6,367 nt of DNA from Eubacteriales Family XIII. Incertae Sedis bacterium. Its GTDB lineage: Bacteria > Bacillota > Clostridia > Peptostreptococcales > Anaerovoracaceae. The position numbers and the translations under genes are program-made. Location of the stretch: assembly GCA_031283865.1 (NCBI GenBank), contig JAITAX010000088.1, forward strand, positions 1 to 6,367, in the 5' to 3' direction. Numbering within the stretch: the first letter of the stretch is position 1; each line of letters starts with the position of its first letter. Under the pieces are notes generated by a model that did no database searches, was not told the origin of the DNA, and saw only the letters and a program-made list of their open reading frames with translations. Below are positions 1 to 6,175 of the stretch, in pieces.

Positions 1-1148
1 CGCTGCGCCTCCGCGTAGATGATCCGCGCGAAACGCGGCGCGTCCTCCCCGCCGGCAAGCCCATTCGACAGAATTTCCGCGTAGCCGGAGATGGCGGTCA
101 GCGGCGTCTTGAGTTCGTGGGAAACATTCGCGGAAAACTCGCGCCGCAGCTTTTCGCGGTCCTCGCGCTCCGTTACGTCGAGCAGCATGAGGACGGCGCC
201 CTGTATCTCCCCGCCGTCCGCGATGGGATTTGCGATCAACTGCAGATGCCGGCCCTCCGAGAAAAGCATCGTTTCCGACGGCTCGCCGTCAAGCGCCTGT
301 TCCACGGCGCGGCGGAAAGGCTCGTCCCGCCGCAGCTTCAGCACGCTTTCGGCCTCTGCGCCCGTGAAATGCGCGTGCAGCAGGCTCAGCGCGCTGCGGT
401 TGCAGGATACGACGCGCGCCTCTCTGTCCAGCACGATCAAGCCCTCGCGCATACTCTCCGAAACGGCGGAGAACTCAAGCTGCTTCCGCCGCATTTCTTC
501 AAGCTGTTCGGCAATGCGGTCGTTCTGCCGTTTGATGCCGGAAAGCAGGGGACTCAGCTCCGTATACGCGGCGTTCTCCTCCGGCAGATCGAGGTTCAGC
601 CGGCTCAGGGGTTCCACGATTCTTTGGGCCGCGCGTGAACTCGTCCATGCGGCCCCGCAGAAGACCGCCGCCACGATGGCGAGCGTGAGCAGGATCATCC
701 ATCCGAGCGAGGCGAATACGCTGTCCGTCGTACAGGCTATGCGCAGGATTGTGCCGTCGTTCAGCCGCACCGCAAAGTAATGGGTCTGCTTGCGTATCGT
801 TTCGGAGAAGCGCGTGCTCGCGCCCGAGCCGTCCGCGAGCGCGGCTTTTACCTCCGGCCGGTCCGCGTGGTTCTCCATCTCGGCGGCCTTGCCCGTGCTG
901 TCGTACAGGACGGCGCCGTCCGCCGCGATCAGGCTGATGCGCGGATCGGAAAGGCCGTTTCGCAGCGTTTCCAAGTATTCCGGACCCGACAGCTCGACCG
1001 CCGCGCGCAGATAACCCAGCTCCACGACGGCCTCACGCTTGATGCGTTCGGAAAAACTCCAATACGCCGCGAGGTGTATCAAGATGGCCGTAACGATAAT
1101 AGAAAAACCTGTCAGCGCACAGGCGAAGATGAGAATGGAACGCTTCAT
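1..1148 (-). CDS. phoR: PhoR-type phosphate sensor histidine kinase, N-terminal 382 residues (cut by window edge)
   Basis: Membrane sensor kinase of the Pho two-component system. It autophosphorylates on histidine and passes the phosphate to the regulator encoded just upstream. The frame is open to base 1, giving 382 complete codons. Visible parts in order: first membrane helix (about 5-29); an extracytoplasmic domain (about 30-147) with a PAS-like stretch ISLIAADGAVLYDST at 71-85; second helix (about 148-168); a short HAMP-like linker with RIVEPL (176-181) and a charged coiled-coil stretch (about 205-224); a cytoplasmic PAS domain (about 225-327); then the H-box FSANVSHELKTPL with phosphoacceptor His344 (codon at 119-117). 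The ATP-binding domain lies outside the window. The ATG at 1148 overlaps the phoP stop as ATGA and has AGGGG seven bases upstream. The domain plan is that of Firmicutes PhoR kinases. Its substrate specificity is inferred from the pst context. Confidence 0.93.
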   Translation of the reverse strand, partial: MKRSILIFACALTGFSIIVTAILIHLAAYWSFSERIKREAVVELGYLRAAVELSGPEYLETLRNGLSDPRISLIAADGAVLYDSTGKAAEMENHADRPEVKAALADGSGASTRFSETIRKQTHYFAVRLNDGTILRIACTTDSVFASLGWMILLTLAIVAAVFCGAAWTSSRAAQRIVEPLSRLNLDLPEENAAYTELSPLLSGIKRQNDRIAEQLEEMRRKQLEFSAVSESMREGLIVLDREARVVSCNRSALSLLHAHFTGAEAESVLKLRRDEPFRRAVEQALDGEPSETMLFSEGRHLQLIANPIADGGEIQGAVLMLLDVTEREDREKLRREFSANVSHELKTPLTAISGYAEILSNGLAGGEDAPRFARIIYAEAQ

Positions 1149-1819
1149 TTCAGTTCCCCTATCTTGTAGCCGAGACCGCGCACCGTTTGAATCAGATTGC
1201 CGCAAACGCCGAGCTTTCCCCGCAGTGTGAGGATGTGCGTGTCCACCGTCCGCGTTTCCCCCTCAAAATCGTATTCCCATACCGCCGAAAGGATGCGGTC
1301 CCGCGTGAGGACAAGGCCCGCGTTTTTCAGCAGAAAGGCCAGCAGATCGAACTCCTTGCGCGTCAGGGAAACCTCCGCGCCGTCCACCGTGACGATGTGG
1401 CGCGGAACGCTCACGAAGAGCCGGCCCGCCTTGTATTCCTCCGCGCTCGCGACCGGCCCGGCGCGCCGCAGCAGGCTTTTGACGCGCGCCACAAGCTCCA
1501 TCATCCCGAAAGGCTTGGGCAGGTAATCGTCCGCGCCCGAATCGAGACCCAGAACCTTGTCGTACTCCGTCCCTTTCGCCGTCAGCATCATGACGGGGAG
1601 CCGCGCTGTCGAAGCGGAGGCGCGCAACTGCTTCAGTATGGCGAGACCGTCCTCGCCGGGCAGCATGATGTCGAGCAGGACAAGGTCGGGCGCTTGTTCC
1701 CGCAGGGCCTGCCGGAAAGCGTTTCCGTCCGCGAAGCCCCGCGCTTCGAGTCCCGTGCTCTGCAGCGTGTAGACCACAAGATCGCGAATGTTCGTCTCGT
1801 CTTCCACCAAATAAATCAA
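1145..1819 (-). CDS. phoP: PhoP/PhoB-type response regulator (OmpR family), TTG start
   Basis: DNA-binding response regulator expected to activate pst and other Pho genes when phosphorylated by PhoR. It has 224 residues, normal for the family. The receiver domain (about 1-118) has acidic residues Glu6 and Asp7, phosphoacceptor Asp50 in LLDIMLPGEDG, Thr80 and Lys102 in LPKPF. The C-terminal winged-helix domain (about 128-221) has LTRKEFDLL, the recognition-helix stretch RTVDTHILTLRGKLG and the wing RGLGYKIG. The TTG start is preferred because it gives the standard receiver N-terminus (IYLVEDE) and has AGGAGG eight bases upstream. An in-frame ATG at 1861 would add 14 residues overlapping the phoU end, without family support. 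The start is 2 nt after the phoU stop, and the end overlaps phoR by 4 nt. Assignment to phosphate rather than another signal rests on the operon. Confidence 0.95.
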   Translation of the reverse strand: MIYLVEDETNIRDLVVYTLQSTGLEARGFADGNAFRQALREQAPDLVLLDIMLPGEDGLAILKQLRASASTARLPVMMLTAKGTEYDKVLGLDSGADDYLPKPFGMMELVARVKSLLRRAGPVASAEEYKAGRLFVSVPRHIVTVDGAEVSLTRKEFDLLAFLLKNAGLVLTRDRILSAVWEYDFEGETRTVDTHILTLRGKLGVCGNLIQTVRGLGYKIGELK

Positions 1820-1821
1820 GC

Positions 1822-2463
1822 CTATGCCCTCCTGTTTCCCGTGATGGAATACTCCACCCATTCAGCGATGTTCGTGGCGTGATCGCCTATGCGTTCGAGA
1901 TATTTCGCGATCATGAGCAGGTCGAGACAGGCGCCGCCGTTCTCGCCGTCTTTCGCGATCAGGGCGATCAATTCCCGCTTGACCTTGTCGAACAGCCCGT
2001 CCACCACGTCGTCGTAGGCGATTACGCTGCGCGCTTTCGCCAGATCGTCGCCGACGAAAGAATCCACGCTGTCCGACAGCATCTTGACGGCGGCGCGCGC
2101 CATGTCGCCGATGTGGATGTCGCTCTTCACGGGGCTGCCGACCATGAAAGCCGAAAGCTCCGCGATGTCCGCCGCCTGGTCGCCGATGCGCTCCATGTCG
2201 GTGATCATGCGCTGCGCCGCCGTAATCTGCCGCAGGTCCCCGGCCACCGGCTGTTCGCGCAGCAGCAGCCGCAGGCAGAACGCCTCTATCTCGCGCTCCA
2301 TCAGATCGATTTCCCGCTCCGTCTGCGCCACCTCCTCCGCAAGGGACAAATCTTCGTCCAGCAGGCCCTTTACGGCCTTTGCGATGGCCTCTTCGCAGAA
2401 AGCGCCCATGCGAATAAGCGAAACGTGCAAGGCTTCGAGTTGTTTTCTGTAACTGTCCCGCAT
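1822..2463 (-). CDS. phoU: PhoU, phosphate signalling and transport regulator
   Basis: Cytoplasmic, all-helical, metal-binding protein that mediates between the Pst transporter and the PhoR kinase. In the family it represses the Pho response when phosphate is plentiful. It has 213 residues, close to the usual length. Two PhoU repeats are visible, each with the metal-binding E-x3-D-x3-D type motif: ERIGDQAADI (Glu91, Asp95, Asp99) and ERIGDHATNI (Glu190, Asp194, with Asn198 in place of the last Asp). The N-terminus MRDSYRKQLEALH is typical. The ATG at 2463 overlaps the pstB stop by one base (TGATG), and GGGAGG lies eight bases upstream. A longer in-frame reading back to 2751 runs antiparallel through no family sequence and overlaps pstB in another frame, so it was rejected. 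The phoP ribosome binding site is embedded in its last codons. Confidence 0.97.
   Translation of the reverse strand: MRDSYRKQLEALHVSLIRMGAFCEEAIAKAVKGLLDEDLSLAEEVAQTEREIDLMEREIEAFCLRLLLREQPVAGDLRQITAAQRMITDMERIGDQAADIAELSAFMVGSPVKSDIHIGDMARAAVKMLSDSVDSFVGDDLAKARSVIAYDDVVDGLFDKVKRELIALIAKDGENGGACLDLLMIAKYLERIGDHATNIAEWVEYSITGNRRA
1828..1833 (-). promoter_or_regulatory. Ribosome binding site of phoP inside the end of phoU
   Basis: A perfect AGGAGG on the minus strand lies within the last codons of phoU (Asn-Arg-Arg-Ala), eight bases before the TTG at 1819. It decides the start of phoP in favour of TTG over the upstream in-frame ATG at 1861. Ribosomes finishing phoU stop at 1822, almost on this site, which suggests coupled translation. 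Confidence 0.85.
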
Positions 2464-3212
2464 CAGCCGAACCTCCCTGTAATATAGTCCTCCGTCCGCC
2501 GATCCCGCGGCATGGAGAAGATCTTTTCCGTAGCGCCGTATTCGATAAGTTCGCCGAGCAGGAAGAAAGCCGTCGTGTCGGAAATGCGGGCGGCTTGCTG
2601 CATATTGTGCGTTACGATGACAATAGTATATTCCTTTTTCAGCGTGCGGACAAGGTCTTCGATCTTGGAAGTGGAAATGGGGTCGAGCGCGGAGGTCGGC
2701 TCGTCCATAAGCAGCACTTCGGGCGCCACCGCCAACGCCCGCGCAATGCACAGCCGCTGCTGCTGTCCGCCCGAAAGGGAGAGGGCGCTCTTTTTCAACC
2801 GGTCCTTGACCTCATCCCAGATGGCGGCGTCCCGCAGGGATTTCTCCACGATCAGATCCAGCGAGACGCCCGCGTGTACGCCGTGCGTGCGCGGACCGAA
2901 AGCGATGTTGTCGTAGATGCTCATCGGGAAAGGATTGGGCTTTTGGAACACCATGCCCACGCGCTTGCGCAGCAGGTTCACGTCCTGCGTGCGGTAGATG
3001 TCCTCGCCGTCCACGAGAACCTTTCCCGTGACGCGGCAGCCCTCCACGATGTCGTTCATGCGGTTCAGCGTCTTGAGCAGCGTGGATTTGCCGCAGCCCG
3101 AGGGTCCGATCAGCGCGCTGATCTCGTGTTCGGCCACGCGGAAATTGATGTCCCGCAGGGCCTGCACGCTGCTGTAATACAGGTTCAGATTCTCTATGCC
3201 GATTTTATCCAT
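2463..3212 (-). CDS. pstB: PstB, phosphate ABC transporter ATPase subunit
   Basis: ATP-binding subunit that powers phosphate import through PstCA on the cytoplasmic face of the membrane. It has 249 residues, the normal length. Motifs in order: Walker A GPSGCGKST (36-44), Q-loop Gln90 in FQKPNPFPMSIYDNI (89-103, a PstB hallmark), signature LSGGQQQR (146-153), Walker B LLMDEP (167-172) with catalytic Glu171, D-loop SALD (174-177), and switch His202. All catalytic residues are intact. The start ATG follows a modest AAGG-type site. A 37-nt gap separates it from pstA, the only real gap in the operon. Its stop overlaps the phoU start (TGATG). The PNPFPMS motif and the pstSCA context make a PstB call far more likely than another importer ATPase. 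Confidence 0.98.
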   Translation of the reverse strand: MDKIGIENLNLYYSSVQALRDINFRVAEHEISALIGPSGCGKSTLLKTLNRMNDIVEGCRVTGKVLVDGEDIYRTQDVNLLRKRVGMVFQKPNPFPMSIYDNIAFGPRTHGVHAGVSLDLIVEKSLRDAAIWDEVKDRLKKSALSLSGGQQQRLCIARALAVAPEVLLMDEPTSALDPISTSKIEDLVRTLKKEYTIVIVTHNMQQAARISDTTAFFLLGELIEYGATEKIFSMPRDRRTEDYITGRFG

Positions 3213-3249
3213 CCCGGCCGCCTTTCATAACATCGCTTTAATTCAGAAT

Positions 3250-4116
3250 TTATTCGGAGGCCCGCGTGAGCCTCCCGGCCATAAAGCTCGACAGCGCATT
3301 GATGCAGAGGACGAGGACGAGCAGCAAAACCGCCGTGGCGTAAGCCTGATTCAAATAGAGGCCCTCGTTCGACAGGCTGTATATGTGGACCGAAAGCGTT
3401 CGCGCGGAGGAAAAAACGCTGCTCGGAAGTTTAGCCACCGTTCCCGCCGTGAAGATCAGGGCCGCCGTTTCGCCCACGATGCGACCAATGGCAAGGATGA
3501 CGCCCGCGAGGATGCCCGGTCCGGCCGCGGGCAGCACGATGGCAAAGACGGTGCGCAGACGCCCCGCGCCGAGACCCAAGCTGCCCTCACGGTAGATGTC
3601 GGGGACGGACAGGAGGGCCTCCTCCGTCGTCCGCATGATGAGCGGAAGCACCATGACGGCGAGCGTGAACGCGCCCGCGAGCAGCGAATAGCCCCAGTGC
3701 AGCCAAACCACGAACAGCAGCATACCGAAAAGCCCGTACACGATGGAGGGGATGCCCGTGAGGGTTTCAGCCGCGACGCGCGCGATGCGGACGAGCCTGT
3801 TGCCGCGGCGCGCGTACTCCGCGAGGTAGACGGCGGCAAAGACGCCCGGCGGGACGGCGAGCAGCAGGGACAGCGCCGTGATGAGCACCGTGTTGACGAG
3901 CGCCGGGAAGAGCGAGACGTTCTCGCTCGTATAGACGCGCGCGAACAGGCTCGGCGTGATGTTCGGAATGCCTTTGATGAGGATATAGCCGATCAGAAAG
4001 GCCGTGATTAAAGCCGTCAGGCTCGCCGCCGCGAATACGGCGACGCGCAGCGCCCGCAGCAGCAGTCTGTGCCAAAACACTCGGAATTTTCGCAAAAGCG
4101 ACATCGGCGTCCTCAT
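3250..4116 (-). CDS. pstA: PstA, phosphate ABC transporter permease
   Basis: One of two membrane subunits forming the phosphate channel, partner of PstC and PstB. It has 288 residues, within the family range. About six membrane helices can be seen: roughly 25-47, 73-98, 119-139, 145-161, 200-222 and 261-280. Family motifs include ETLTGIPSIVYGLFG (117-131), the cytoplasmic coupling (EAA) loop PDIYREGSLGLGAGRLRT (172-189) that docks on PstB, and GRIVGETAAL (211-220). The ATG at 4116 overlaps the pstC stop as ATGA and has GAGGGGG eight bases upstream. An in-frame ATG four codons later (4104) is possible but less well placed. The stop is TAA at 3252-3250. No defect is seen. Confidence 0.97.
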   Translation of the reverse strand: MRTPMSLLRKFRVFWHRLLLRALRVAVFAAASLTALITAFLIGYILIKGIPNITPSLFARVYTSENVSLFPALVNTVLITALSLLLAVPPGVFAAVYLAEYARRGNRLVRIARVAAETLTGIPSIVYGLFGMLLFVVWLHWGYSLLAGAFTLAVMVLPLIMRTTEEALLSVPDIYREGSLGLGAGRLRTVFAIVLPAAGPGILAGVILAIGRIVGETAALIFTAGTVAKLPSSVFSSARTLSVHIYSLSNEGLYLNQAYATAVLLLVLVLCINALSSFMAGRLTRASE

Positions 4117-5066
4117 AACGTTTGCCCCCTCTTAGCCAGCGAAAACAGGAAGTTAATCAGCAGGATGAAGACGAAGAGGACGACGGAGGTGGAGATCAGC
4201 GCCTCGCGGTGCAGATCCGCCGCGTAGCCCATTTCGAGCACGATGTTGGCCGTCATCGTGCGCAGGCCGTGCAGCGGATTGCCCGGGATGACGGCTTGGT
4301 TGCCCGCGACCATGATGACGGCCATCGTTTCGCCGATCGACCGCCCGACGCCGAGGATCACAGCCGCCATGACGCCCGATTTCGCCGCCGGCAGCACCGC
4401 GAAGAACACGGCGCGCTCGTGCGTCGCGCCGAGCGCGAGCGCCCCCTCGTAGTAGATATCGGGAACGGCGCGTATGGCCGTTTCCGATACGCTGACGATT
4501 GTGGGCAGGATCATGATGCCGAGCAGCAGCGAAGCGGTCAGCATACTCTTTCCGCCGGTTTCGTCGCTGCCGAACAGCAGGCGCACGGCCGGCACCATAA
4601 CCACAAGCCCGAAGAAGCCGTACACGACGGAGGGGATGCCCGCGAGCAAAGAGATCAAGGGACTTGCGACCCCGTGCAGACGCTTGCCGCAGAAGCTCGC
4701 CATGAACACCGCCGTCAGCAGGCCGAGGGGTACGCCGAAGAGGATGGCGCCCGCCGTGACGTACAGACTGCCGAGAATCATGGGCGCAATGCCGTACAGG
4801 CCGTTCCCCGGCCTCCAGCTCGTGCCGGCGAGAAAGCGGAGCGGTCCGATCTCGCCGATGGCAGGGACGCCGTTCACGAAGAGGAAGAGGCAGATGAGCA
4901 GCACGCACAGCACGGAAACGCAGGCCGCCGCGAGAAAGACGCCGCGCATGAAGCGTTCCCGAAAGCGCTTGCCGCGCACCAAGGCGACGATCAGGGCGAT
5001 GAGCAGCGCAATCGCGACGATCAGCAGGATTGCGAATACGAATACGGGCATTGCGAACGCGGTCAT
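4113..5066 (-). CDS. pstC: PstC, phosphate ABC transporter permease with an extra N-terminal membrane helix
   Basis: Second channel subunit of the phosphate importer. It has 317 residues from the ATG at 5066. The core PstC part starts near residue 40 (MRGVFLAAACVSV) and has the usual helices, GIPSVVYGFFG (143-153), the EAA coupling loop PDIYYEGALALGATHERA (202-219) and GRSIGETMAV (241-250). In front of this core is an additional strongly hydrophobic segment (about 7-30) followed by the basic stretch RGKRFRERFMR, so seven helices are predicted instead of the usual six. The ATG at 5066 overlaps the pstS stop by one base (TAATG) and was chosen for that coupling, though its ribosome binding site is weak. 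An in-frame TTG at 5084 would add six residues. The end overlaps pstA by 4 nt. Confidence 0.95.
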   Translation of the reverse strand: MTAFAMPVFVFAILLIVAIALLIALIVALVRGKRFRERFMRGVFLAAACVSVLCVLLICLFLFVNGVPAIGEIGPLRFLAGTSWRPGNGLYGIAPMILGSLYVTAGAILFGVPLGLLTAVFMASFCGKRLHGVASPLISLLAGIPSVVYGFFGLVVMVPAVRLLFGSDETGGKSMLTASLLLGIMILPTIVSVSETAIRAVPDIYYEGALALGATHERAVFFAVLPAAKSGVMAAVILGVGRSIGETMAVIMVAGNQAVIPGNPLHGLRTMTANIVLEMGYAADLHREALISTSVVLFVFILLINFLFSLAKRGQTL

Positions 5067-5998
5067 TATTGCAGACCCGACCAATCGCCGATCGCGCCCA
5101 TGAACACATCCCGGACCTGATCCTTGCCGAGACCGTCTATGGGGTTGTTCAGGTTGACGATCACGGCGATGCCGTCCATCGCGATTGTCGTGCCGCTGAG
5201 TCCCTTTTCGATCTCGCTGTCCTTTAGTTCGCGTGAGGCCATGCCGATGTCACAGACACCGTCGATCGCCGCGTTCATGCCGGTCGAAGAATCGCTTTGC
5301 TGTATCTCGATCTCGGCGTCCGCGTTGATCTTCAGATAGGCTTCCGTCAACTTCTCCATGATGGGCGTGACGGAGGACGAACCCGCGATGATGATCTTGC
5401 CCGCGGGCGCCGCGCTCGTGAAAGTGTCGCCGGCAGCCACGCGGATATAGCCGTTGCTTTCGATAATATCTTGACCGTCGGTGCTCATGATGTAGTCGAT
5501 GAAATCCTGTGCGACGGGACCGGGCGCGCCTTTCAGGGCGATCAAAAAGGGTCTGGAAATCGTGTAGCTGCCGTTGTTGATGTTGTCTGCGGAGGCCGCC
5601 GCGCCGTCGATCCGCAGGGCCTTGACCGAGTTGTTCAGGGAGCCGAGGGAGATGTAGCCAATGGCGTTCTCATTGCCCGCGACGGAGGTCATCATGACGG
5701 CTGTGTTGTTCGTGATCTCGGCTGTGATTGCCGTGCGGTCCGTTTTGTCCTCGTCCTGCACGCCGAAGAGTTCAATAAAGGCGCCCCGCGTGCCGGAGCC
5801 GTCCTCTCGGGAAACGACCGTAATCGCGCCGGACAAGGCTTCCGGCGCGGCGCTTTCCGCTTCGGATTCGTTCGCCGCGTCCGCCGCGTTGCCCCCGGAA
5901 GCGTCCGCGCTTCCGCTCTGCGCTCCGCCGCAGCCCGCGAGAGCGAACAGGCATAAGAAAATTACAAAAACGGGTCTTAACAGAAATTTTTTCATCAT
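5066..5998 (-). CDS. pstS: PstS-family phosphate-binding lipoprotein, circularly permuted
   Basis: Extracellular high-affinity phosphate-binding protein that feeds PstCAB. It has 310 residues. A lipoprotein signal peptide ends in the lipobox LAGC with Cys23 as the anchor, followed by a Gly/Ala/Ser/Glu-rich linker to about residue 56. The mature domain is in unusual order. Residues 58-187 match the normal C-terminal half: VVSREDGSGTRGAF at 61-74, AIGYISLGSL at 112-121, ISRPFLIALKG at 147-157, GYIRV at 183-187. After a short linker (188-200), residues 201-310 match the normal N-terminal half: IIIAGSSSVTPIMEKL at 202-217, SDSSTGMNAAIDG at 235-247, DIGMASREL at 250-258, GIAVIVNLNNPID at 276-288, ending at GDWSGL. 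Phosphate-binding motifs from both halves are intact. AGGAGG lies 5 nt before the ATG at 5998 and 8 nt before a second ATG at 5995; either may be the start. Confidence 0.96.
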   Translation of the reverse strand: MMKKFLLRPVFVIFLCLFALAGCGGAQSGSADASGGNAADAANESEAESAAPEALSGAITVVSREDGSGTRGAFIELFGVQDEDKTDRTAITAEITNNTAVMMTSVAGNENAIGYISLGSLNNSVKALRIDGAAASADNINNGSYTISRPFLIALKGAPGPVAQDFIDYIMSTDGQDIIESNGYIRVAAGDTFTSAAPAGKIIIAGSSSVTPIMEKLTEAYLKINADAEIEIQQSDSSTGMNAAIDGVCDIGMASRELKDSEIEKGLSGTTIAMDGIAVIVNLNNPIDGLGKDQVRDVFMGAIGDWSGLQ

Positions 5999-6003
5999 CG
6001 GTT

Positions 6004-6009
6004 CCTCCT
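6004..6009 (-). promoter_or_regulatory. Ribosome binding site of pstS
   Basis: A perfect AGGAGG on the minus strand, preceded by an A-run. It is 5 nt from the first ATG (5998) and 8 nt from the second (5995), so the second ATG has the more usual spacing. The strong site fits the high amount of binding protein a Pst system needs. Confidence 0.85.
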
Positions 6010-6058
6010 TTTTTACACGATTGCCAAATTGCTCAGCCGCGCTTTGCAGCCGGCGTCA

Positions 6059-6073
6059 CGGCGAAAAACGCCG
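6059..6073 (-). other. Small hairpin at the predicted 5' end of the pst transcript
   Basis: A perfect inverted repeat, CGGCG-TTTTT-CGCCG on the minus strand, starts two bases after the predicted -10 hexamer, so the transcript would begin in or just after it. The stem is only 5 bp. It could protect the mRNA 5' end if transcription starts at its left arm. A further CGCCG eight bases downstream offers an alternative pairing. No riboswitch fold was recognised in the leader (about 6068-5999). Confidence 0.3.
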
Positions 6074-6074
6074 C

Positions 6075-6103
6075 ATATTCAAAGTGTACGCGGCCTATGT
6101 CAA
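6075..6103 (-). promoter_or_regulatory. Predicted pst operon promoter (-35 TTGACA, -10 GAATAT)
   Basis: On the minus strand, TTGACA (6103-6098) is followed by exactly 17 nt and GAATAT (6080-6075). The -35 is a perfect consensus and the -10 matches five of six bases of TATAAT at most loosely (G-A-A-T-A-T shares A2, A5 and T6). The predicted start of transcription is near 6068, about 70 nt before pstS. The -35 also contains a GTCAA/TTGAC element like those in the adjacent Pho-box candidate, so PhoP may bind over it. Confidence 0.65.
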
Positions 6104-6121
6104 GAATGCAGCCCGTGTTTT

Positions 6122-6140
6122 GTCAAATCTGCGTCAAATC
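6122..6140 (-). promoter_or_regulatory. Pho-box candidate: two GTCAAATC half-sites at 11-nt spacing
   Basis: On the plus strand GTCAAATC occurs at 6122-6129 and again at 6133-6140, an 11-nt direct repeat (GATTTGAC twice in the direction of pst transcription). PhoB boxes of E. coli are 11-nt direct repeats with a GTCA core, and Bacillus PhoP sites are TT-A-CA-like hexamers also 11 nt apart, so both spacing and core fit. The pair sits about 20 nt upstream of the -35. A third GTCAA (6099-6103) overlaps the -35, 23 nt from the nearer half-site, close to two helical turns. Binding by the PhoP encoded here is inferred. Confidence 0.6.
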
Positions 6141-6143
6141 CGC

Positions 6144-6175
6144 GGCACAAAGCACTTCAGGCACAAAGCACATCA
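6144..6175 (-). repeat. Tandem 16-bp repeat upstream of the Pho-box candidate
   Basis: Two adjacent 16-bp units, GGCACAAAGCACTTCA (6144-6159) and GGCACAAAGCACATCA (6160-6175) on the plus strand, differ at one position and share a perfect 12-bp GGCACAAAGCAC. They lie immediately upstream of the GTCAAATC pair. The 16-nt period differs from the 11-nt Pho-box period, so a second regulator or a chance duplication is possible. The repeat itself is plain in the sequence; its role is unknown. Confidence 0.7.

Noticed and set aside
91..780. Plus-strand open frame of 229 codons, rich in Ser and Arg
   Set aside because: It is antisense to the PAS and H-box region of phoR, whose minus-strand frame is continuous to the window edge and carries the conserved VSHELKTPL motif.
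1822..2751. Longer phoU reading starting at 2751 with 96 extra residues
   Set aside because: The extra part overlaps the Walker B and C-terminal region of pstB in another frame and has no PhoU similarity. The ATG at 2463 has a good ribosome binding site and the normal PhoU N-terminus.
3196..4011. Plus-strand open frame of 271 codons antisense to pstA
   Set aside because: It has the same charged, low-complexity antisense composition and no recognisable domain. It is fully explained as a shadow of pstA.
4122..5120. Long plus-strand open frame of 332 codons antisense to pstC
   Set aside because: Its product is rich in Arg, His, Asp, Gln and Glu, as expected of the complement of a GC-rich membrane-protein gene. 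pstC on the other strand has full family motifs, and no ribosome binding site or promoter supports the antisense frame.
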